The position numbers and the translations under genes are program-made. This document shows positions 28,715 to 35,808 of a stretch of DNA of 35,808 nt, one piece after another (the stretch's first letter is position 1; every line of letters begins with the position of its first letter). This DNA comes from Pseudoneurospora amorphoporcata (Eukaryota; Ascomycota; Sordariomycetes; Sordariales; Sordariaceae): positions 1-35,808 of the forward strand of contig MU859330.1 of assembly GCA_033297205.1 (NCBI GenBank), written 5' to 3'. A model generated the notes under the pieces. The model made no database searches. It saw nothing but the letters and a program-made list of their open reading frames with translations, and was not told the origin of the DNA.

Positions 28715-29592
28715 AGGTTCTAGCGGACAGCGTCATTCTTAGGCACGAGGGCAAACCCAATAGGGACCTTATAGCATCCAGGGATGTCAGTAGGGGCAAG
28801 GCGGAGAAGAGACTTAACCTCTCTACGAATAGCGAAGGCGTCGGTATTAGCAAAAGGGGAATCTTTATCTAGTCGAAGAAAGACGCGGCCGTCACTTTGG
28901 GGTAGGGCAGCCTTACGAGTGAGGCTGGAGTGGGACGTAGAAGCAGAGCGGGAGGCGGAGGTAGAATCCGCACCGCGGGCGGCAGCTTCTACGAAAGAAA
29001 TAGGCCCCTTTCCCTTTCTAATAGGGGAGGTAGAGACCTTTTTACTTGCTAGGGCAGTAGTATCCAGGGTAGGCGAGGGAGGTGAAGCAGAACTTTTCTG
29101 CAGGGCGGCGGTAATAGTCCGTGCGAGGCGGTCAGCTTCACGTGCGTGAGCGGGCGAGACGACGGAGAAGCGAGCGAGTTCGGTGTCAAGGGCGGCGGCG
29201 AAGGAGCGGTAGACCTCCGCTTTAGCAAGTGCTTCAGAGATGAGGGTCTTAGCGTAGGACGTAATGGGGCCGGAAGCAGTAGGGGAGGCGGTGGTGTCAT
29301 GGGCGTAACGGGCTTCCTCGTCTGCAGTTCGGGCTCTCTTAGCCGACTGCGCCGTCGTAGAGGGCGGGGGCGGGACGCAAAGGGTGTCCGGCAGAGGGGT
29401 AACCGGTATTATAACCGGCGGCGACTATTTAGGCGCCCTAGGGGGCGAAGGCGTAGACATTTCGTAGTTGTAGTTGTTGAGATATCGACCGTGAAAACGG
29501 CGATTTTGGTAGTGTTAAGGGCTTTGCGGGCAACCTAGCGTTAACACTAACACTTGGCGCCAAGACTTTTTGTTGTAGGAGGAAGATGCTTC

Positions 29593-29711
29593 TCCAGGAG
29601 GAGCTGGAGAGGTTAAGCAGCGAGAACGAACTCATCGAGGATATTGAAGAGACGGATGAGGCACTATCGAACCTCAATCTCGACAATAGGAAGTCCGGGT
29701 GCCGTCTCTGA
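29593..29711 (+). pseudogene. 3' part of the LINE-split gene, with right target duplication
   Basis: 29593-29602 is the second TCCAGGAGGA. The host frame then continues LERLSSENELIEDIEETDEA (starting 29603) to RKSGCRL and TGA at 29709-29711. An acidic, Leu-spaced segment suggests a short coiled coil. Another open frame just beyond (MSGGTQNHVN, from 29740) could be a further exon, but no convincing splice site links them. Confidence 0.45.
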
Positions 29712-30286
29712 GGATGTCAAAACGACGTTTTCTAAAGATGTCTGGTGGTACTCAGAATCACGTTAATTAGGCCGTCTAGCAAAAATCAGATGATCGGTTT
29801 GCTTTGGAGAAGAAGGTTAGGATCAGGAACAATATTATATATCTAATATTTCTTTCTCTCCTTTTTATCAGAAGACAACAGCTCCACCCCGCCTTGTCGT
29901 CGTTATATCTGGTAACTCCCTTGCTCCTCGGTTTCTTATTTAGTTGTATCGTTTGGCCAAACGATGAAGGTACCTTGGCAATCTTTACCTTGCTGCCCTC
30001 CTTCGATATATCATCATTTACATTTACAAATCATAATACTCTCGATCCTTTGTAAATTCTTTCTAGTAAACTCTTGGGATGCTAGGACGCTAGGCGACCC
30101 TTAAGTGGTCATATGCCAAGCGTACATCGTCGAACCAATCAGATGCCGCAAACGGCCAAAATGTTTTCCTTTTTAGATTTAGACATGCTAGAAGGATCCC
30201 TTTTTAAGCCGACGAAACATTTCGTCCCAGAGGACAGAGTTGATAAAGAAACCTCTATTTGATTGTTGACAGTATTAGCAGCCTAG
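29712..30286. other. No supported gene between the split gene and gypsy copy B
   Basis: AT-rich, with a CCAAT word near 30134. The open frame 29804-30055 (plus) has hydrophobic stretches but no domain. The five bases before the LTR of copy B, CCTAG at 30282-30286, should be its target duplication; the partner lies outside the window. Confidence 0.35.
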
Positions 30287-30598
30287 TGTAAGGGGACAGC
30301 AGAGCAGTGCGCAGATGCTAACACCAGAATGATCAATTAAGGTTCTACGAGAAGAAAAGAGAAGAAAGACTGGCCCGTAGGGCGAACCTTGTCGCCTATC
30401 TTTTAAGGCCGTGCGCTGGTATAGGTGCCTGACTGCCTGAGGCAGCCCCACGGTCTGAGCATGTAACCGTATGGAGGCTAGAGGGGACCAATGGGCTCTG
30501 GGCCTGCCGGTCCCTTGCCGGGTTGGCGTGCATTGCCGGCACTCGTGGTCTGGCTAACCGTGTGCCAGATGCTAGTACTGGGCGCCAGACCTGTGACA
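30287..30598 (-). repeat. 3' LTR of gypsy copy B
   Basis: 312 bp, reading TGTCACAGG...CCCCTTACA on the minus strand. It is the same length as the LTRs of copy A, with 19 differences from the 3' LTR of A by hand alignment. Confidence 0.93.
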
Positions 30599-30602
30599 TT
30601 AG

Positions 30603-30621
30603 TCCCCCCTTTCCTCCCTCC
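30603..30621 (-). other. Polypurine tract of gypsy copy B
   Basis: A 19-base pyrimidine run on the plus strand, purine on the coding strand, four bases from the LTR as in copy A. Confidence 0.8.
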
Positions 30622-30812
30622 AGCCACCACCGCGTCGCGCAACTACCCTCATCTTTTAAACAAGACCCAGAATCTCTCCCCTCTTCTAGACTCGCTCTCC
30701 TACTTACTCCCTGTCAACAACCACTATTGCTAGAACCATCACCACTCTCGCTCGTCCCAGGGCTTAATGTTATTCGGTTGGTTGAATTATCGGCCAGCAT
30801 AGTCAGGGGTAC

Positions 30813-33800
30813 TCAAAGACCATGGTGACTCTTCGGAGCAGAGGCCTCTTGGCTCGCCCTGCCGCTTCTTCTGCTTAACCTCGTCTTTTTCCGCTTGACC
30901 TTGTTCCTCGTGAAACGATCTGATGGTCCGTTGTTAATTCGGGCGTCCCCATACTCCTTTTCGAAGATTTCTAAAGCCTCTGACTCTGCAAAGTCCTCTA
31001 GGGGGTGCCATGAGGGTTTGTGATATCCCTTCCACTTAACATAGACCTTCCTATTCGTCGGGGGACCGTCTGCGCACAAGATTTTTTCCACGAAGTATTC
31101 TTCCTCCCCTTCCACCAGAACTGGAGGCGGTTGATAGTCTGCCGTGACTTGCCCTGGTAGTGGGTCGTCTGCAGCCCTCCGAAGGAGGTCAACGTGGAAG
31201 ATATTATAGACGTTGTTCGGTAGACCCGTGAGTTCTACAACTAACGGGGAGAGAACTCGAGAAACCGTATACTTCGCGTGCAACCAATCCAGTTTCTTCT
31301 TAGGTCTCGGGGAAGCGTAGTTCTTAAGGTTCAGCCAAACTTTATCACCCGCTTGGAACCTTTCTGCTGGCTGGCGAGTGCGGTTGGCGTACTTCTCCTG
31401 TTCTTGTGCCGCCACGGCCATGGTAGCTTGGCAGATATCCGTGATTTGTGACAGCTTTTCGACGAACTGTTGGGCCCGGACGTTAGCTGGAATACGGGAG
31501 TCTCCAGCGGACTCGGGGATGACCGGTACTACGGTTTCTGGGTCGAAGCCGTGTACGGCAAAGAAAGGAGACATGCCGATTGAGGTATTGATGCGGCTGT
31601 TAATCGCCAGCTGGGCCATTGGGCACCACTCGTGCCAGTCGTCTTGAGCCCAGTTGATATATGCTCTTAAGAAGGCTTGGACCTCTTGGTTCATTCTTTC
31701 TGGTCCGCCGTCTGTCTGGGGGTGGTAGGCCGTACTGAGCAACTGCTTAATACCGAGTACCTCGCAAAGTCTTCTCCAGAACCTGCCAGTCCAGTTGGAG
31801 CCCCTGTCACTGACGATTGACCGTGGCCAGCCGTGGTGCCGGACAAAACAACTTAGGAATCTTTCGGCGCAGGTTTCTGCATCCATCGACGGCATAGGCT
31901 CTAAGATAATATTCTTGCTAAGGCGGTCTTTAATAACTAGTAGGCAAGTGTTGCCTCCTGATTCCGGGAGGTCCGTGATAAAGTCCATCTGGATTTCTCG
32001 GAAGAATTGATCCGGGATGGGCAGGGGTTGTAGGAGCCCTCTCCGTTGGTCTCTCCAATGCTTAACCGAGCCGCAGATATGGCAGTTGCGAAGAAATTGG
32101 CGTACGTGTGCGTTTAGCAACGGCCAGTAAAAATACCGGGTGAGGGCCGCTATCGTGCCCTCTCTTCCTGGGTGTCCGAGAGCTTGAGAGTCGTGCGTAA
32201 TCTGGATAATTTTCGTGCGAAGGGCGTTGAGCTCTCGGTCGGAGTTGGAGAGCTTTATAGCTTCGGACTCGGTTACTACCGGGCTTCCGGGAACCCAGAG
32301 CTTGCTTTTATACCGTAATCTGCCTTTGTCATCCACTGAGCAATCCGCGATCTGGAGCCTTAATTTCGTAGAGGAGAGATCCCGCTCGTTGTTCTTGACC
32401 GCCTGGAGTACCTGCTGGTATAGAGAGTCCTTTGTAACGACGGTGTCCCAAAGCTGTTGCAAATCCGGATCTTCAAACACTCGTACACCCTTCCTCACCT
32501 CCCGGCGCCGCTGCATTCCCATTGCCGAGATACGTACGTAATTCTTCAACGCGGAGTCCGGAATGAGCTGGAGGTCTCGAGCTTCCCGGTCATCGTCGGT
32601 AGGCCGGTCCTGGTCACGGCGGGACAAGGCGTCTGGGACGACCGCTTCCTTGCCCGGGCGGTACTGGAGCTCGAAGTTGAAACGAGAGAGGTACTCAGCC
32701 CAACGGGCCTGCCTCTCAGAAAGGTGCTGCCGAGTCATAAAATATTCTAGATTCCGGTGATCAGTAAGGATGGTGAAGGCTTCGCAGCTGCGGAGTTCGG
32801 CTTGCCACTCTTTTAAGCAGTCGATAATAGCGAGCATCTCTTTGTCGTGAATAGGGTAATTGCGTTCCGCTGGAGCTAACTTCCGGGAGTGGAAGGCAAC
32901 GACCTTCCGTTGGCCGTTAACCTCTTGGGTGAGGCAACCACCCAGGGCGAACCCGCTGCAGTCGGTCTCTAGAAACGTCGGGCGTTCTGGGTCCCACTCT
33001 GTAAGGATCGGTGCCTGTGTAAAAAGAATCTTGAGTAACTGGAAGGCTTCTTCGCAAGCGGCCGTCCACTCGAACGTTACACCTTTACCCGTCAGAGCTG
33101 TGAGCGGTGCGGCGATCGATGAGAAGTTTGGTATAAACATCCGGTAGTAGTTAACGAAGCCGAGGAAACTGCGGACTCCTTTCTGGGAGACCGGAGCAGC
33201 CCACTCAAGAATCGCTTTGACCTTATCTGGATCGGCCTGAATGCCGACACCCGCATGAATGATGAAGCCCAAGTACTTAACCTTTTTAACAGCGAACTCG
33301 CACTTATCCGGATCCAGGTGGAGACCAGCATCCCGGAGGCGTTCTAGTACTAGCCGGACCTTCTCCATATGGTCCTTTTTAGAACCGTCCGTAAAAATTA
33401 AGACGTCGTCCATATAAGCCGAACAGAAGCTGTCAAGGTAGTCGCCCAATACACTATTAATATACCGCTGGAAGGCCGCCGGGGCACCGCAAAGACCGAA
33501 TGGTACTACTAACCATTCAAACAAGCCGTATCGGGTTCGGAATGCCGTTTTAGGTTCCTCGCCCTCTGCCATACGGATTTTATGGAACGCTTGTACAACG
33601 TCCACCTTCGAATACCACGTCATACCCTTCAACACTCTAAAGGTTTCACGGATAAGTGGTAGGGGGTAGCGGTCCGCACGGGTGATAGCGTTGAGAGCTC
33701 GGTAATCACAGCAGAAACGGAGACCACCACCGGGCTTCCGGACGAAGAGGACTGGAGCGCCCGCCTCAGAGCTGCTAGCTCGGATAAACCCTTTATCTAG

Positions 33801-34670
33801 TAAGTCCCGAAGAGTCTTCTTAAGTACTAAGAGTTCTTCTCGAGACATGCTATACAACGGGCCGTACGGCAGCGGTAGATCTTTGCTATCGGGGCCCTTC
33901 TTGAGTTCTATCTTTAGGTCCACACCCGTTTTGTGCTTGTTGAGACGATCGGCCTCTTGCTTCCGGAATAGGGGCAGGAGATCCCAAAACTCCTGCGGGA
34001 TAACCTACTTGAGCTCTTCGTCGGTACGGACTCTCTTGGGGGCTAGAGCCTTCTCAATATCTTTCATAGTGACCGCGAAAATGCTTGCATCTGCGACGTC
34101 TCGACCGTGTTTCTTCTTAATGCGCTTGTACGTACCAACGAAGGTAGTGGCAATAACGTGGACCGCTCCCTTAAGCTCTTGCAACATCGGGGAGGGCTCG
34201 GGCTTCCCTAGGCTAACGTGATCAACCCAGGACTCCGTGGCTCCGTGCCAAAGGCGCTTCTCGTGGGGAATAGAGTAGGCCTTGTTGGCCGTGAGCCACG
34301 GCTTGCCCAGAATAATGGGATATTCTAGTTCTGGGACGACATAGGCACAGGCAGGGGAAACTTTCCCTTGTAGCTCGAGAAGGAAATGTGCAATGCCTTG
34401 GATAGTCGCGCCCTCCATAATGGCTGAAGCACCACGTACTTGCCGGCCCTAGATAGGGACGACGGGTATCTGGAGATCTTTAACAACATCTTCACTAATT
34501 GCGGCGAAGCACTGGCACCCTTCATCAACAAGGACGTGGAATAGGTTTGTGGAGTTAACAACAATGGGTATTAAAGTAGGCTCTGCTTCCATTTGTGGCT
34601 TAAACTCTTCCACTTTGCTCAGTACTTCGAGGGAGGGCTCCGGCGCCCGACTTTGCACCGGAGCTACTCT
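30813..34670 (-). pseudogene. pol: Pol of gypsy copy B, nearly intact
   Basis: It begins in the -1 frame after the slippery site (RVAPVQSRAPEPSLEV) and ends in TGA at 30813. Protease has LVDEGCQC and PIILGKPWL. Reverse transcriptase has CDYRALNAIT and YMDD (33405-33416). RNase H has TDCSGFALGG and DHRNLEYF. Integrase has THDSQALGHPG, NCHICG, MDFITD, SDRGSNW and GPERMNQ. The chromodomain has KVYVKWKGY and SWHPLEDF. Stops at 34449-34451 and 34005-34007 (a CAG in copy A) block the protease/linker part, so the element cannot make full Pol, although RT to chromodomain is open. The C-terminal tail is SQEASAPKSHHGL, different from copy A. The protease motif is DEG rather than DSG/DTG in both copies. 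Confidence 0.93.
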
Positions 34671-34676
34671 TTTCCC
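34637..34676 (-). promoter_or_regulatory. -1 frameshift signal of gypsy copy B
   Basis: On the minus strand GGGAAAA (34676-34670) is followed by a 5-nt spacer, then GCTCCGGTG (34664-34656), a 10-nt loop and CGCCGGAGC (34645-34637). The stem has one U-G pair where copy A has U-A. Pairing is therefore kept despite a substitution. Confidence 0.82.
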
Positions 34677-35808
34677 TGCTCCACGTCGGAGTTGTCTAGA
34701 GCGTCCCCGGTGTCTTCCTCTTCTTCCAACAGCGGGGCCACATAGGTAGCCTGGACGCGGACGCTCTTGTTGTTTTGGGGATTGACAGGTGGGAGATAGG
34801 GACACCTAGCGATGATATGGCCCGTGGCGCCGCAACGGATGCAACGGCCTTCGGCCTTGCGCTTATCACGCTCCTCTATAGTTACCCATTTAGCACGGGC
34901 TCGGCGCTGGGAGGTGCCACTGCCTCGAGCTCCTCGAATATTTGTTGAGGTCATGATAACATCGCCGTCGGCATCAAGGCTATGCCCAGGAGCCGGACCT
35001 GAGGAAGCCGGACTTTGGGCGTATGAAGACTGGCGCTGGCTGGGGGGGCCCGCACTTACACCCGATGAGACGGGTAGGTATGCTGTAGACCGCCGGTCCT
35101 TATTACCTCCCTTTCGCAGGAAGGCTTGGTGGAGGGACCGGAACTCAGTGGTTTTTTCGTATTAGCGAGCAATATTCTAAAGCTGATCCACACAAGTTAA
35201 GTAATCGTCGGACAGCTGAATCATAAAGAGCTGATCACTGAACCTCTTGTTGATGGCGCGACGGAGGAAACCAAGTTTGGCTCGGCTATCCCAGTCGTAA
35301 CCACCTGACTTCAAGAGTTCGTCGTCGAAGTTGGCGTAGAAGTCGGAAAACGGTTCGCCATCTTTCTGTCGCATCCTAGCGAGGTTGTCGAGCGCCTGAT
35401 CTTGGGTATGGCGGGTGCCGAAGACTTGCCGGATTTGTTCAAGCAATTCGGCCGGGTTCTCTTGGCCGGTAAGGGTTCGGTGAGTCCAGTACCCTTCGAG
35501 GCGTTGTTGCTTCTCGTCGGGTAGGGTGTTGAGAATTTCAATCCAGGCCGCTTCCATATCAGTACGCAAGCCTTTCCTGAAATCAGCGTTGTACGTTTTA
35601 ACGAGCTTGTTGTAGTAGAACATAAAAGTGTTAGGCTTGCCGTCCCACTTGGGGAGGTCAAGAGGCTTGCGCCGGTAGGGTTTGGAGTCGTCATCGGAGG
35701 AGTCGTTATCTCTAGGCTTGGGTTTCTCTTTGTCTTTCTTGCTGCTGGAGTCCTGCTTAGCAGGAAAGTCGAACGCAGGTTTGAGGGTAGGTTGGGAGTA
35801 GGTAGAAA
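34664..35808 (-). pseudogene. gag: Gag of gypsy copy B (partial, two stops)
   Basis: Enters from the window edge in frame (STYSQPTLKPAFDFPAKQDS). The capsid-like core includes WDGKPNTFMFYYNKLVKTYN and EPFSDFYANFDDELLKSGGY. TAG at 35177-35179 and TAA at 35162-35164 interrupt it where copy A keeps CAG and CAA. The CCHC knuckle CIRCGATGHIIARC is complete. The frame ends at TAG 34664-34666 within the frameshift signal. Gag would form the particle and bind the RNA; this copy makes only a truncated form. Confidence 0.88.

Larger units (their letters stand above)
27623..29460 (-). pseudogene. LINE ORF1 (gag-like, zinc-knuckle protein), interrupted
   Basis: ATG at 29458-29460 (MSTPSPPRAPK). The N-terminal half is almost clean: ADEEARYAHDTTASPTASGP, AKAEVYRSFAAALDTELARF, GRVFLRLDKDSPFANTDAFA. 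Stops appear after APK (TAG) and in VR-stop-NL, both Gln-like. A 243-bp insertion with its 5-bp duplication follows. Beyond it the frame resumes as YKDEIGVRFGC, VEVPKKWVIYAV, EPIALRPSQYYYLGEAYATW and the Cys-rich block CIECFEWHGC...CANCRGPF (about 28130-27990). The end is taken as TGA at 27623. Without the insertion the frame is about 529 codons. ORF1 would bind LINE RNA in the particle. The distal half holds many TAG/TAA codons. Confidence 0.8.
23347..29592 (-). mobile_element. Full-length Tad-like LINE retrotransposon (non-LTR)
   Basis: A 6,246-bp minus-strand element with a 132-bp leader, ORF1 with Cys-rich knuckles, ORF2 with endonuclease, reverse transcriptase and RNase H, and a 3' tail of AAC repeats. 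It is flanked by a 10-bp target duplication (TCCAGGAGGA). Endonuclease, RT plus RNase H and the knuckle-bearing ORF1 are the plan of the Tad1 clade found in ascomycetes. Damage is uneven: the RT/RNase H part is almost intact, whereas the endonuclease and the second half of ORF1 are riddled with stops. A 243-bp foreign insertion lies in ORF1. Confidence 0.88.
30287..35808 (-). mobile_element. Ty3/gypsy chromovirus-type retrotransposon, copy B (5' end outside the window)
   Basis: Minus-strand relative of copy A. The 3' LTR, polypurine tract, full pol and most of gag are present; the missing part (5' LTR, leader and about the first 70 codons of gag) is beyond 35808, which corresponds to about position 7857 of copy A. 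It is better preserved than A: one uninterrupted frame of 1,036 codons (30813-33923) covers RT, RNase H, integrase and chromodomain. Four premature stops remain, two in gag and two in the protease/linker part of pol. Many differences from A in coding DNA are synonymous, so both lineages evolved under selection before being damaged. Confidence 0.95.

Noticed and set aside
28784..29538. Long plus-strand open frames rich in Arg and Ala
   Set aside because: Antisense to the well-supported LINE ORF1 N-terminal half.
29804..30055. 83-residue plus-strand frame with hydrophobic stretches
   Set aside because: AT-rich sequence, no domain and no splice link to the split gene; composition alone explains the hydrophobic residues.
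1..35808. CRISPR arrays, bacterial operons or phage features
   Set aside because: No regularly spaced repeats, Shine-Dalgarno-led gene strings or prokaryotic families; introns, chromodomain retroelement and HET/NLR genes show a fungal nuclear origin.

Overview
The window comes from the nuclear genome of a filamentous ascomycete fungus (Pezizomycotina). The evidence is short spliceosomal introns (about 45-75 bp), HET-domain, NB-ARC/TPR and DUF6601-type genes, a chromodomain Ty3/gypsy element and a Tad-like LINE. A strong signature of repeat-induced point mutation (RIP) is also present: nearly all premature stops are CAG/CAA/CGA/TGG codons turned into TAG/TAA/TGA. I see no bacterial features, CRISPR, rRNA or convincing tRNA.

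Layout. 1-4892: AT-rich degenerate DNA with a gag-like relic and two hairpin clusters. 4893-7275 (minus): most of a HET-domain plus ankyrin-repeat gene. 7276-13279 (plus): complete Ty3/gypsy copy A, with 312-bp LTRs and target-site duplication CGTAA, inserted into that HET gene; the severed 5' part of the gene lies at 13280-13362. 14083-14303: solo LTR. 14821-15186: a 366-bp imperfect palindrome. 16491-17584 (minus): DUF6601-like membrane-protein pseudogene. 18575-21727 (plus): fungal NLR with SesB-like hydrolase, NB-ARC and TPR modules; the 5' part is decayed and the NB-ARC/TPR part has a single stop. 22146-23040 (minus): pseudokinase-like gene fragment convergent with the NLR. 23102-29711 (plus): a small host gene split by a full-length LINE (23347-29592, minus, 10-bp duplication), which itself carries a 243-bp insertion (28472-28714) with a 5-bp duplication. 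30287 to the window end (minus): gypsy copy B, its 5' end outside the window.

How it fits together. The host genes (HET-ANK, SesB-like NLR, pseudokinase) belong to families used in fungal non-self recognition and regulated cell death. All are damaged by C:G to T:A transitions, and two genes are physically split by retroelements. The insertion sites can be read exactly: removing each element plus one duplication restores a continuous reading frame in the HET gene, the LINE-split gene and LINE ORF1. The two gypsy copies serve as mutual references and reveal a conserved -1 frameshift signal (GGGAAAA plus a 9-bp stem) between gag and pol. Decay is patchy: heavily mutated blocks alternate sharply with almost intact GC-rich blocks.
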